Below, piece after piece: positions 36,110-44,255 of a stretch of 48,152 bases of DNA. Position 1 is the stretch's first letter; each line of letters begins with the position of its first letter. The notes under the pieces are model-generated. The model did not search any database. It was not told the origin of the DNA and saw only the letters and a list, made by a program, of their open reading frames with translations. The stretch is taken from positions 2,238 through 50,389 of the forward strand of contig NZ_KE951417.1 of assembly GCF_000466165.1 (NCBI RefSeq). The letters run 5' to 3'. The stretch is from Actinobaculum sp. oral taxon 183 str. F0552. GTDB lineage: Bacteria > Actinomycetota > Actinomycetes > Actinomycetales > Actinomycetaceae. The position numbers were made by a program, and so were the translations under genes.

Positions 36110-37060
36110 GTGCGCATTCTCTTTGCGGGCACGCCCGCAACCGCTGTCCCGTCCCTGCGGCGCCTCGTCGCCGACGGCCACGAGCTCGCCGGGGTCCTCA
36201 CCCGCCCTCCCGCGCGCGCCGGAAGAAAACACGTCCTGCGGCCCTCGGCGATCCACGCCGAAGCGGAGGCTCTCGGGATCCCCGTGGACACGCCGACCAC
36301 CCTCAAGGACCCCGACGTCCAGAACCGGATCGCCGAATGGCAGCCGGAGGCGGTCGCCGTCGTCGCCTACGGGCTGATCGTGCCCGCGCCGCTCCTGGAC
36401 GTCCCCGAGCACGGCTGGGTCAACCTCCACTTCTCCCTCCTGCCCGCCTGGAGGGGCGCCGCGCCCGTGCAGCACGCGATCGCCGCGGGGGACCCGGTCA
36501 CCGGGGCGTGCACGTTCCGCCTGGAGAAGGGCCTGGACACCGGCCCCGTCTTCTCCAGCGTCGCAGAGCCGATCGGGCCGTCCGACACCGCCGGCGACCT
36601 CCTCGGACGCCTCGCCGAGGCCGGGGCCGACCTCCTCGCCGCGACCTTCCGCGACCTCCAGGACGGCAGGGCCCAGACGGCCCCCCAGGAAGGCACCGCG
36701 ACGTACGCGCCGACCATCTCCACCTCGGACGCCCGCATCGACTGGCGGGACGCGGCCGAGCGGATCGACCGGCACAGCCGCGCCCACACCCCCACGCCGG
36801 GCCCCTGGACCGAACTGCGCGGGGCGCGCGTCAAACTCGGGCCCCTGACCGCACGCCCCGGCGTGGCGGGCCTGCCGCCGGGACGGATCCGAGCCAGCCG
36901 AGCGGACGGGGCGGAGGAGGTCCTGGTCGGGGCCGGCGAAGGGGCGGTCGCCCTGAGCTGGGTCGCCCCCGCGGGCAGGAAGCCCATGCCCGCCGCCGAC
37001 TGGCTGAGGGGAGCCCGGCTCGAGGAGGGCCGGGGATTCGACGTGAAGGAGGCGCAGTGA
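36110..37060 (+). CDS. fmt: Methionyl-tRNA formyltransferase
   Basis: A 316-residue enzyme that formylates initiator Met-tRNA with 10-formyl-tetrahydrofolate. MRILFAGTPATAVPSL opens the Rossmann domain. NLHFSLLPAWRGAAPVQ holds the catalytic Asn and the folate-site signature, and LEKGLDTGPVF the catalytic Asp. A C-terminal OB domain ends near GRKPMPAADWLRG. The start is GTG, six bases after TAGACT, so the mRNA is leaderless. The stop overlaps rsmB (GTGA). def is not adjacent. Confidence 0.97.
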   Translation: MRILFAGTPATAVPSLRRLVADGHELAGVLTRPPARAGRKHVLRPSAIHAEAEALGIPVDTPTTLKDPDVQNRIAEWQPEAVAVVAYGLIVPAPLLDVPEHGWVNLHFSLLPAWRGAAPVQHAIAAGDPVTGACTFRLEKGLDTGPVFSSVAEPIGPSDTAGDLLGRLAEAGADLLAATFRDLQDGRAQTAPQEGTATYAPTISTSDARIDWRDAAERIDRHSRAHTPTPGPWTELRGARVKLGPLTARPGVAGLPPGRIRASRADGAEEVLVGAGEGAVALSWVAPAGRKPMPAADWLRGARLEEGRGFDVKEAQ

Positions 37061-38526
37061 GCACGCGCCCGGTTGACCCGGCTGCCGAGAGCGCCGACGG
37101 ACGCGGAGGGCAGGCCGGGCGGCGCCCGTCGGGCTGGCACCCCAAACGCCGGGAATCCAGCCCGGCCAGGCTCGTCGCCTTCGAGGTGCTGCGCGAAGTC
37201 GACGAGGACGACGCCTACGCCAACCTCGTCCTCCCGCTGGAGATCCGGCGGGCAGGGCTGGGAAAGCTCGACGCCGCCTTCGCCACGAACCTGTGCTACG
37301 GGACCCTCCGCATGCGGGGCCGATGGGACGCGATCATCAGCCGATGCGCCAGAGGGCGGCGCATCTACGACATCGACCCGCCCGTCCTGGACCTGCTCCG
37401 CATGGGCTGCCAGCAGCTCCTCGGCCTGCAGACGCCGCCCCACGCCGCGATCCACGAAACCGTGACCGTCGCCAGGAACTTCTTCGGCCAGGGCGCCGGC
37501 GGCTTCGTCAACGCCGTGCTCCGCCGCGTCGGCGAACGCGCGGACGAATGGGAGGAGGTCATCCGCTCCTCGACGGCGAGCCGCACGGAGTTCCTCTCCC
37601 TGTGGCATTCCCACCCGCGGTGGATCGTCGAGAAGTTCGAGGAGGCGCTCGCCGCCTCCGGACGCGACCGCGATGACGTGGAATCCGTCCTCGCGGCGGA
37701 CAACGAGCCCGCGAAGGTCGCCCTTGTGGCCCGCGACATCACGGTCGGGCAGCTGGCCGAACGCGTCGGCGCGGCCCGCATGGAAGCCGAGCCGGGCACG
37801 CTCGCGCCCTCCGCCCTCCTGCTCGGAGGCGGCGACCCGCACCGGCTCTACGCCGTGCGCGACGGCCTGGCTGGAGTCCAGGACGAGGGAAGCCAGCTCG
37901 TGGCCGCGATGCTGGCGGGAGCCCCCGTCGAAGGGCCGGACGGCCTCTGGCTGGACATGTGCGCCGGGCCGGGGGGTAAAGCGGCGACACTCGCCTCGCT
38001 CGCCGCCGACCGCGGCGCCAGGGTCCACGCGAACGAACCCCGAGAGCACCGGCTCGACCTCGTGGCCGACGCCGTCGAGCCGTGGAGCGACATCGTCGAC
38101 CTCCGCCTGGGCGACGGACGCGACCTCGGCTCCCAGGAGTCCGACCGCTACGACAGGATCCTCGTCGACGCGCCGTGCACGGGCCTGGGGGCGCTCAGGC
38201 GCAGGCCAGAGGCGCGCTGGCGCAAGGACCCGGGCGACGTCCCGCCCCTGGCCAGGCTCCAGGGCGAACTCCTCGCCTCCGCATTCGGCGCCCTGCGGCC
38301 CGGCGGCGCGCTCGTCTACTCGACGTGCACCCCCGTGGTCGAGGAGACCCGCTCCGTCGTCTCCTCCTTCGTGCAGGCCACCGAGCGGGCGAGGCTTCTC
38401 GACGCCGGCTCGATCGCGAGCGCCGTCGCCGTGCGCGAGGTCGCCGGCTACGACGGATGCGTCCAGCTGTGGCCGGACGCCGACGAGACGGACGGGATGT
38501 TCCTCGCCGTCCTCGCCAAGGAATGA
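37057..38526 (+). CDS. rsmB: 16S rRNA (cytosine-C5) methyltransferase RsmB/Sun family
   Basis: A 489-residue protein. The N-terminal NusB-like RNA-binding domain covers about residues 35-180 (SPARLVAFEVLREVDEDDAY, TNLCYGTLRMRGRWD). The C-terminal SAM methyltransferase has DMCAGPGGKAATLAS at the SAM site, then the two catalytic cysteines in VDAPCTGLGALRRRPEARWR and YSTCTPVVEET. This pairing defines RsmB, which makes m5C in the 30S subunit. Its GTG start overlaps the fmt stop. The first ~30 residues are a disordered, variable lead. Confidence 0.95.
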   Translation: MSTRPVDPAAESADGRGGQAGRRPSGWHPKRRESSPARLVAFEVLREVDEDDAYANLVLPLEIRRAGLGKLDAAFATNLCYGTLRMRGRWDAIISRCARGRRIYDIDPPVLDLLRMGCQQLLGLQTPPHAAIHETVTVARNFFGQGAGGFVNAVLRRVGERADEWEEVIRSSTASRTEFLSLWHSHPRWIVEKFEEALAASGRDRDDVESVLAADNEPAKVALVARDITVGQLAERVGAARMEAEPGTLAPSALLLGGGDPHRLYAVRDGLAGVQDEGSQLVAAMLAGAPVEGPDGLWLDMCAGPGGKAATLASLAADRGARVHANEPREHRLDLVADAVEPWSDIVDLRLGDGRDLGSQESDRYDRILVDAPCTGLGALRRRPEARWRKDPGDVPPLARLQGELLASAFGALRPGGALVYSTCTPVVEETRSVVSSFVQATERARLLDAGSIASAVAVREVAGYDGCVQLWPDADETDGMFLAVLAKE

Positions 38527-38590
38527 GCGGCTCCGAGGGCAAGCGGGGACGATCGGGGCCCGCGGCGGGCGGCCGCGATCGAAGCGGCGG

Positions 38591-38680
38591 AGCCCCTGCC
38601 CCCGGTGTGCGGCTAGGCGGTCGCGCGGAGGGCGAGGTCCGAAGGCCCGGAAGCCCCTGCCTGCGGCAGGCGGGTAGGAT
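38591..38680 (+). promoter_or_regulatory. Duplicated promoter segment upstream of rpe
   Basis: AGCCCCTGCC occurs at 38591 and again at 38652. In each copy, exactly 23 bp separate its first base from a TAGG box (TAGGCG at 38614, TAGGAT at 38675), with partial identity between. Only the second box has the TANNNT form, and it lies 6 nt before the rpe ATG. The second copy also holds a 6-bp palindrome, CCTGCC-TGC-GGCAGG (38656-38670), just upstream of the -10. Confidence 0.55.
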
Positions 38681-38686
38681 TGCGCC

Positions 38687-39349
38687 ATGAGCGTTGTCAT
38701 ATCACCGTCGATCCTCAACTGCGACTTCGGCCACTTCGCCGACGAACTGGCCAGAATCTCCACCGCGGACTACGTGCACGTGGACGTGATGGACAATCAC
38801 TTCGTTCCCAACCTCGCTCTGGGGCTGCCCCTGGTGGAGGCGGCCGTCCATGCGAGCCCCGTCCCGGTCGACGCCCACCTCATGATCGAAGACCCCGACC
38901 GGTGGGCGCCCGTCTACGCGGAGGCGGGGTGCGCCTCGGTGACCTTCCACGCCGAGGCCGCCAGCGCCCCCCTCCGCCTGGCGCGCGAGATCCGGGCCCA
39001 GGGCAGGCGGGTCGGCCTGGCGCTGCGCCCGGCGACCGGCATCGAACCGTACGTCGACATCCTCGGCGAATTCGACATGATCCTCGTCATGACGGTGGAA
39101 CCGGGCTTCGGCGGCCAGTCCTTCATCGAGTCGATGATGCCGAAGGTCAGCCGCACCCGGAAGGCCATCCGCGACGCGGGCCTGGACGTGTGGGTCCAAG
39201 TGGACGGCGGCGTCTCCCGCTCGACGATCGAGAAGGCCGCCCAGGCCGGCGCCAATAACTTCGTGGCGGGCAGCGCCGTCTACAGGGCCGAGGACGCGGC
39301 GGCCGAAGTCGAGGCGCTGCGCCAGCTGGCCGCCCCGCACGTCCACTGA
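38687..39349 (+). CDS. rpe: Ribulose-phosphate 3-epimerase
   Basis: A 220-residue TIM-barrel enzyme interconverting ribulose 5-phosphate and xylulose 5-phosphate in the pentose phosphate pathway. [54 protein letters not shown] and VQVDGGVS carry the metal and acid-base residues and the phosphate site. The ATG lies 6 nt after TAGGAT with no Shine-Dalgarno, so it is probably leaderless. It follows rsmB by 160 bp, which contain a duplicated promoter segment. Confidence 0.98.
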   Translation: MSVVISPSILNCDFGHFADELARISTADYVHVDVMDNHFVPNLALGLPLVEAAVHASPVPVDAHLMIEDPDRWAPVYAEAGCASVTFHAEAASAPLRLAREIRAQGRRVGLALRPATGIEPYVDILGEFDMILVMTVEPGFGGQSFIESMMPKVSRTRKAIRDAGLDVWVQVDGGVSRSTIEKAAQAGANNFVAGSAVYRAEDAAAEVEALRQLAAPHVH

Positions 39350-39377
39350 CGATTCCCCCTGCCGCCCGGCTTGTGGC

Positions 39378-39383
39378 ATAATC
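39378..39383 (+). promoter_or_regulatory. -10 box (CATAAT) of the FMN-riboswitch transcript
   Basis: CATAAT lies about 16 nt before the riboswitch P1 stem, so transcription would begin just upstream of the aptamer. Confidence 0.5.
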
Positions 39384-39398
39384 GCATCGAACACGAAC

Positions 39399-39512
39399 GT
39401 GCTCCGGGGTCAGTGAAAGTCTGAACCGGCGGTGACAGTCCGCGACCCGCGCAAGCGGTTGACGGGGTGGAATTCCCCGACCGACGGTGACAGTCCGGAT
39501 GGGAGGCGCACG
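39399..39512 (+). ncRNA. FMN riboswitch (RFN element)
   Basis: The aptamer is closed by CGTGC (39399-39403) pairing with GCACG (39508-39512). Inside, the highly conserved RFN blocks appear in order: GGGGTCAGTGAAAGTCTGAA, CCGGCGGTGACAGTCCGCGA, GGTGGAATTCCCCGACCGAC and GGTGACAGTCCGGATGGGAG. These are the core segments forming the FMN pocket, so the assignment is firm. High FMN should turn off the transporter genes downstream. A hairpin at 39535-39556 and a ribosome-site-masking stem at 39569-39593 follow as the likely output. Confidence 0.93.
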
Positions 39513-39534
39513 CGGGTCGACTATGCCTCACGGC

Positions 39535-39601
39535 GCATGCCTGCGGCGCGGCATGCCGGTTCCCTCCCTTCCCCGATGGCCGAGGCAGGGGAGAGGACCG
39601 A
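39535..39601 (+). promoter_or_regulatory. Expression platform of the FMN riboswitch
   Basis: GCATGCC (39535-39541) pairs with GGCATGC (39550-39556). Then TTCCCC (39569-39574) can pair with GGGGAG (39588-39593), which includes part of the ribosome site GAGAGGA (39591-39597) of the permease ATG at 39602. No T tract follows a stem. The visible architecture therefore favours translational control rather than termination, although I cannot fold it formally. Confidence 0.5.
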
Positions 39602-40456
39602 ATGGAATCCAAAAGATGGCCGGCGGCGGTGCCGCCCGTCGTCTTCGGCGCGGCCGTCTGCCTCCTGTGGTGGGGCGCGACCGCGTTCGGCCTGGTCGAC
39701 ACGCACTTCCTCCCCACCCCGCGGGCCACTGTCGCGCGCATGGTCGAGGGCCTGCGTGAGGGATACCTGCGCGAAGCCCTGCTCCTGACTCTGCAGGAGG
39801 CGCTTCTGGGGTGTGCGGGAGCCGCTGTCGTCGGCATCCCGCTGGGATACGCCATCGCCAAGTCCCGACTCTTCTCCCTGGCGGTCCAGCCCTACCTGGC
39901 CGCCTCGCAGGCCGTGCCAGCCGTCGCCGTCGCACCGCTCCTGACCATCTGGATCGGCTACGGGCTCGTGCCCATCGTCGTCCTGTGCGTCATGATGGTC
40001 GTCTTCCCCGTCATCGTCTCGACCTCCGTGGGCGTGCGGCACATCGACCCCGAGGTCATCGGCGCCGCCCGCCTGGACGGGGCCTCCCGGCTCACGCTCC
40101 TGCGCTACATGGAGATGCCCCTCGCCGCGCCGTCGATCCTCGCCGGCTTGCGCACGGGATTCACCCTGTCGGTCACGGGAGCCGTCGTCGGGGAGATGAT
40201 CATCGGCGGGACGGGCCTGGGGATGCAGCTGACCAGCGCCCAGACCTCCGCAGACGTCGAGGGGATGTTCGCGGCGATCCTCCTCTTGGCCTTCAGCGCG
40301 ACGGCTATCTACGGGCTCCTCGCCCTGGTGGAGCGGCGGGCCAACTACCTCGTCAGAGACGAGCCCCGGCGTCCGCACCCCATGCACCACGCGACCGGAC
40401 GGCTCCGGCGCACGAGACGGCCGGGCGTGCGCCCGGCGGAGAGGAAGACGACATGA
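39602..40456 (+). CDS. ABC transporter permease of a riboflavin-type importer (RibX-like)
   Basis: A 284-residue inner-membrane protein of the SsuC/ThiX-like permease family. It has five or six hydrophobic helices and the EAA loop GAARLDGASRLTLLRYMEMP (about 154-173), where the ATPase would dock. The last 40 residues are a basic, His/Arg/Pro-rich cytoplasmic tail. The FMN riboswitch directly upstream suggests riboflavin or a flavin precursor as substrate (RibXY type), though the fold itself is shared with thiamine-precursor and sulfonate systems. It overlaps the lipoprotein gene by 4 bp. No ATP-binding subunit is encoded next to it. Confidence 0.85.
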   Translation: MESKRWPAAVPPVVFGAAVCLLWWGATAFGLVDTHFLPTPRATVARMVEGLREGYLREALLLTLQEALLGCAGAAVVGIPLGYAIAKSRLFSLAVQPYLAASQAVPAVAVAPLLTIWIGYGLVPIVVLCVMMVVFPVIVSTSVGVRHIDPEVIGAARLDGASRLTLLRYMEMPLAAPSILAGLRTGFTLSVTGAVVGEMIIGGTGLGMQLTSAQTSADVEGMFAAILLLAFSATAIYGLLALVERRANYLVRDEPRRPHPMHHATGRLRRTRRPGVRPAERKTT

Positions 40457-41442
40457 AACGGCGGATCGCGGCGGTCCTCGCCGCTCTCGCACTCGCCCTG
40501 ACGGCCTGCTCGGCGTCCGGCGAAGCCGGCTCGAAAGGCTCCGGCAAGGCCGTCACGGTGGGGCTGACCTACGTCCCCGACATCCAGTTCGCCCCCTTCT
40601 ACGTGGCCAAGGAGAAGGGTTATTTCACCCGGGAGGGCGTGAACGTCACGCTCCGCCACCACGGAGCCCAGGAGTCGCTGCTGGGCGCCCTGGAAGCCGG
40701 CCACGAAGACGTCGTCTTCGCCGGCGGAGACGAGATGATGCGCGGACGGTCCAACGGCGTGGACGTCGTCGACTGGGCGACGATGTACCAGAAATACCCC
40801 GTGGCCCTCATCGTTCCCGAGGACTCGCCCATCCGGGCCCCGGCCGACCTGAGAGGCCGCACGGTGGGCCTGCCCGGCCAACAGGGCGAGAACTACTTCA
40901 CTCTGCGGGCGATGTTCAAGGCTTACGGCCTGTCCGAGAAGGACGTCAAAGTCCAGTACATCGGCTACACGCAGTCGGCCGCGCTGTCGGCCAAGCGGGT
41001 CGACGCCGTCATCGGCTTCACGAACTCGGACGCCGTCGCACTGCAGACGGCGGGCATGAAGGTCCGCACGGTCTCCCCGGTGGCCGACGGCCTGCCCCTC
41101 GTGGGGGTCGGCCTCGGGTCGAAGTCGGCGAACCTGCGGACGAACCGCCAGGCCTACCGCAAGATGCTCACCGCTCTGGACAAGGCCGTCGCATACTGCC
41201 GCGAGCACCCCGACGATGTCCTGGCCATCACGCGCAGGCACGTGCCCGCTCTGGCGAACCCCCAGCGGCGCGCGGCCGCCAAGGCCACGCTCGCCCGGAC
41301 GCTCGAGCTGTACACGGCCTCGGGGGCCTTCGGCTCCCAGAACGCGGGAACCTGGACGGCGATGTCCTCCTTCATGCAGGACAACGGCCTGCTGAGCAAG
41401 CCGGTCCCCGCCGCAGACGCCTACACCGATCTGACGAAGTAG
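40453..41442 (+). CDS. Substrate-binding lipoprotein of a riboflavin-type ABC importer (RibY-like, NMT1/THI5 fold)
   Basis: A 329-residue secreted lipoprotein. The signal peptide MKRRIAAVLAALALALTAC ends in the lipobox LTAC, with Cys19 as the lipid anchor. The mature part is an NMT1/THI5-like binding protein: GLTYVPDIQFAPFYVAKEKG, YFTREGVNV, HGAQESLLGALEAG and RGRTVGLPGQQGENYFTLRA. This family binds pyrimidine precursors of thiamine in some bacteria and is assigned to riboflavin where an FMN riboswitch is present, as here. Its ATG overlaps the permease stop (ATGA), so the two are coupled. Confidence 0.88.
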   Translation: MKRRIAAVLAALALALTACSASGEAGSKGSGKAVTVGLTYVPDIQFAPFYVAKEKGYFTREGVNVTLRHHGAQESLLGALEAGHEDVVFAGGDEMMRGRSNGVDVVDWATMYQKYPVALIVPEDSPIRAPADLRGRTVGLPGQQGENYFTLRAMFKAYGLSEKDVKVQYIGYTQSAALSAKRVDAVIGFTNSDAVALQTAGMKVRTVSPVADGLPLVGVGLGSKSANLRTNRQAYRKMLTALDKAVAYCREHPDDVLAITRRHVPALANPQRRAAAKATLARTLELYTASGAFGSQNAGTWTAMSSFMQDNGLLSKPVPAADAYTDLTK

Positions 41443-41617
41443 CCGCCGCCCGGGGTCGGGACGCAGCCGGGGCCTCCCGCCACCCGGCGGAGCATCGCCT
41501 CGGCGGGCACGGCGGCCCCTTACGGGCTCCGCTGTTCCCCCGACCGGGCTCAGTCGGATCCCCCCCCCGGGCGGCCCCATGCCGCCTCGGGGGATCCGCG
41601 CCCTGTAAACTCGGAGT
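41443..41617. other. Intergenic region between the importer and hisE, with long inverted repeats
   Basis: GCCGCCCGGGG (41445-41455) is exactly complementary to CCCCGGGCGGC (41565-41575), and GGTCGGG near 41454-41460 to CCCGACC at 41539-41545. The region could thus fold back on itself. It also has a run of nine C at 41560-41568. No gene is seen. The hisE -10 box TAAACT is at 41606-41611. Confidence 0.4.
41606..41611 (+). promoter_or_regulatory. -10 box (TAAACT) of hisE-hisG, leaderless type
   Basis: TAAACT is followed by 6 nt (CGGAGT) and the GTG at 41618. Confidence 0.5.
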
Positions 41618-41881
41618 GTGAAGACATTCGAGGAACTGTTCGGCGAGCTGCGCGTCAAAGCGGAGGAACGCCCGGAGGATTCGGGCACGGTCCGGGAACT
41701 CGACTCGGGGATCCACTTCATCGGCAAGAAGATCCTCGAGGAGGCCGGAGAGGTCTGGATCGCCGCCGAATACCAGAGCGACGCCGAGCTCGCCGAAGAA
41801 GCCTCCCAGCTCCTCTACCACCTCCAGTGCATGCTCATCGCCCGCGGCCTGACCCTGGCCGACGTCTACCGCTACCTCTAG
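41618..41881 (+). CDS. hisE: Phosphoribosyl-ATP pyrophosphatase
   Basis: An 87-residue helical enzyme for the second step of histidine synthesis. It has the MazG-like metal-binding pattern: [20 protein letters not shown], then [21 protein letters not shown], with the conserved Glu residues. It starts at GTG 41618, six bases after TAAACT; a second GTG two bases upstream is out of frame. hisG follows after 7 bp. The hisE-hisG pair is standard in actinobacteria. Confidence 0.96.
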   Translation: MKTFEELFGELRVKAEERPEDSGTVRELDSGIHFIGKKILEEAGEVWIAAEYQSDAELAEEASQLLYHLQCMLIARGLTLADVYRYL

Positions 41882-41888
41882 GATCGCC

Positions 41889-42731
41889 ATGCTCCGCATC
41901 GCCGTGCCCAACAAGGGATCGCTCTCCGAACCGGCCTCCCAGCTGCTGCGCGAAGCCGGATACCGTCAGCGCCGGGACAGGCGCGAACTCGTCCTCGCCG
42001 ACGCGGACAACGACGTCGAGTTCTTCTTCATCCGACCTCGGGACGTCGCCGTCTACGTGGGCGCGGGAACGGTGGACGCCGGCATCACCGGCCGCGACCT
42101 GCTCCTGGACTCGGGCACGGGCGCCGTCGAGCACCGGGCGCTCGGGTTCGCCCGGTCGCGGTTCCGCTTCGCGGCACCCGAGGGAACCTGTGCGAGCCTG
42201 GAGGACGTGCGGGGCAAGCGCATCGCCACGTCCTACGACGGCCTCGTCCGGCGCTTCCTCGCCGAGCGCGGCGTCGACGCGACGGTCGTCCACCTGGACG
42301 GTGCCGTCGAATCTTCCGTCCGCCTCGGAGTCGCGGACCTCATCGCCGACGTCGTGGAGACCGGCACCACCCTGCGCGCCGCGGGGATGGAGGTCTTCGG
42401 GGAGGCGATCCTGGAGTCCGAAGCCGTGCTCATCCGCGGCGACAGGCCTTCGCCCGCGGCTCTGGAGATCCTGGACCGCAGGATTGAGGGGGTCCTCGTG
42501 GCCCGGCAGTACGTCATGTGCGACTACGACTGTCCCGCCGCCAACCTCGCCGAGGCCGTCGAACTGACCCCGGGCCTCCAGTCGCCGACGATATCGCCGC
42601 TTCATGAGGCCGGCTGGTACGCGGTGCGGTCCATGGTCGAGACCGGCGACGTCAACAGGGTGATGGACGACCTCTACCGGATCGGCGCCAGGGGGATCAT
42701 CGTCACCCCGGTCCTGGCCTGCAGGATCTGA
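41889..42731 (+). CDS. hisG: ATP phosphoribosyltransferase (long form)
   Basis: A 280-residue enzyme for the first and regulated step of histidine synthesis. [20 protein letters not shown] opens the catalytic domain, and the PRPP site is within [19 protein letters not shown]. The C-terminal ACT-like histidine-binding domain (about residues 205-280, ending [13 protein letters not shown]) marks the long, feedback-inhibited form that needs no HisZ. AGGA of the hisE stop region provides the ribosome site. Confidence 0.97.
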   Translation: MLRIAVPNKGSLSEPASQLLREAGYRQRRDRRELVLADADNDVEFFFIRPRDVAVYVGAGTVDAGITGRDLLLDSGTGAVEHRALGFARSRFRFAAPEGTCASLEDVRGKRIATSYDGLVRRFLAERGVDATVVHLDGAVESSVRLGVADLIADVVETGTTLRAAGMEVFGEAILESEAVLIRGDRPSPAALEILDRRIEGVLVARQYVMCDYDCPAANLAEAVELTPGLQSPTISPLHEAGWYAVRSMVETGDVNRVMDDLYRIGARGIIVTPVLACRI

Positions 42732-43087
42732 CCCGGGCCCCGACGACCGCGTTCGCCGTGCTCCGGGCTTGGCGTGCAGGATCTCCCCGCGCCCGTCCTT
42801 CTCCCGACGCTCGAATCTTGCGGGTCCAGGTGGGGCCTGCTGGGCCGCGCCCTTCGCCCTTCGCCCCGGGCATCCCGGCCGGCGCCCTCGGGACCGGGCC
42901 GCCGGCTGGTACGCGGAGCGCCGACGGCGCCTGTCCGTTTGAATCCCCGTGGCGGCCGTCACTAGGATGAATGGGGACCCGTCACGCCATGCCAACGACG
43001 GCATGAACGGGCCCGAACCGAATTCCGGGGAAGGCCGGCGGTCACCGTCGACCGCGCCTTCGCCCGTCCGCGAGAAAGGAACCAATC
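42732..43087. other. Intergenic region between hisG and the dehydrogenase gene, with hisG-like repeats
   Basis: 356 bp without a credible gene. Two pieces repeat hisG sequence: TGCAGGATCT (42775-42784), found at the hisG end (42720-42729), and GCCGGCTGGTACGCGG (42901-42916), identical to 42609-42624 within hisG. The right part carries AGAAAGGA (43074-43081), the ribosome site for the next gene. Confidence 0.45.
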
Positions 43088-44125
43088 GTGAAGGCTTACA
43101 TGTTCTACGGCCCCGGCGATCTGCGCTTGGAGGACGTCCCCGTCGAGCACCCCGGCCCCGGTGAGATCGCCGTGGACATCAAGGCCGCCGCCACGTGCGG
43201 AACGGACCTGAAATCCTACCGGCGGGGGCACCCCACCCTGTTTCCCACGCTGCCCGCCCGCTTCGGCCACGAGTTCTCCGGGATCGTCTGCGAGGTGGGC
43301 GAAGGCGTGGCCGACTTCGAGGTCGGCCAGAGGGTCGTCGCCGCCAACACCGCTCCGTGCGGCCACTGCTGGGCGTGCACCATCGGGCGCGAGTCGCTGT
43401 GCGAGAACCTCCAGTATCTCAACGGCGCCTTCGCCGAGCAGATCGTCGTCCCGCGCGCGATCGTCGAGCGCAACACGTATGCGATCCCCGACACCCTGGC
43501 CTTCGAGGCCGCGGCCCCGCTCGAGCCCCTGTCCACCGTGGTCCACGGGATGCACGAATCGGGAATCGCGCTCGGAGACACCGTCGTGGTCAACGGCGCG
43601 GGCCCGATCGGCCAGATGTATCTGAGGCTTGCGCAGCTGCGGGGAGCGACGGTCGTCGTGGCCGACCGCTCGCAAGGCCGCCTCGCCCAGGCCGAGGCCG
43701 CGGGGGCCTCCGCCGTCGTCGACCTGACCGGTTTGGAGACGCCCGAGGAATGCGCGGCGGCGATCCGGCCGCTGACGCCCGGCGGACGCGGCGCCGACGT
43801 CGCCATCGAGGCCGTCGGTCTGCCGAACGTGTGGGAACAGACCGTTCTGTGCCTGCGCCCCGGCGGAACGGCCGTGCTCTTCGGCGGAACCCCGAAGAAC
43901 GCCCCGTTCCAGGTCGACTCCTCGGACATGCATTACAAGGAGTACACGCTCAAGGGCGTTTACCACCATCAGCCGCGCTTCGTTCAGATCGCGGTGGAGC
44001 TGCTCTCGTCCGGCAAGTTCGACGGGATGACCCTGTGCACCGAGGTCCGCCCGCTGGAGGCGCTCGTCGAGAGCCTGGAGGACATGGCCCGCGGAGTCGG
44101 ATCGAAGTACATCCTCACGCCGTAG
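43088..44125 (+). CDS. Zinc-dependent medium-chain dehydrogenase (sorbitol/threonine dehydrogenase-like)
   Basis: A 345-residue NAD(P)-dependent alcohol or polyol dehydrogenase. Catalytic zinc ligands are in AATCGTDLKS (Cys at about 37) and FGHEFSG (His-Glu). The structural zinc cysteines are in APCGHCWACTIGRESLC, and the Rossmann loop is VVNGAGPIGQMYLRLAQL. EAVGLPNVWEQTVLCLRPGG is typical of the sorbitol/threonine group. The start is GTG with AAAGGA 7 nt upstream. It stands alone, with no sugar transporter or regulator beside it, so the substrate is open. Confidence 0.9.
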   Translation: MKAYMFYGPGDLRLEDVPVEHPGPGEIAVDIKAAATCGTDLKSYRRGHPTLFPTLPARFGHEFSGIVCEVGEGVADFEVGQRVVAANTAPCGHCWACTIGRESLCENLQYLNGAFAEQIVVPRAIVERNTYAIPDTLAFEAAAPLEPLSTVVHGMHESGIALGDTVVVNGAGPIGQMYLRLAQLRGATVVVADRSQGRLAQAEAAGASAVVDLTGLETPEECAAAIRPLTPGGRGADVAIEAVGLPNVWEQTVLCLRPGGTAVLFGGTPKNAPFQVDSSDMHYKEYTLKGVYHHQPRFVQIAVELLSSGKFDGMTLCTEVRPLEALVESLEDMARGVGSKYILTP

Positions 44126-44255
44126 TCCGGCGCGACGCCCGGATGCTGCCGCGCCGAGCTGCCGGACGTCGCGGCACTGGCCCCACGAGCGGCCCGCGGC
44201 TGCGCCGCCGCGGACCGAGGGGGTTCACGCCGACCGGCACGAGCGGAGCGGCTCG

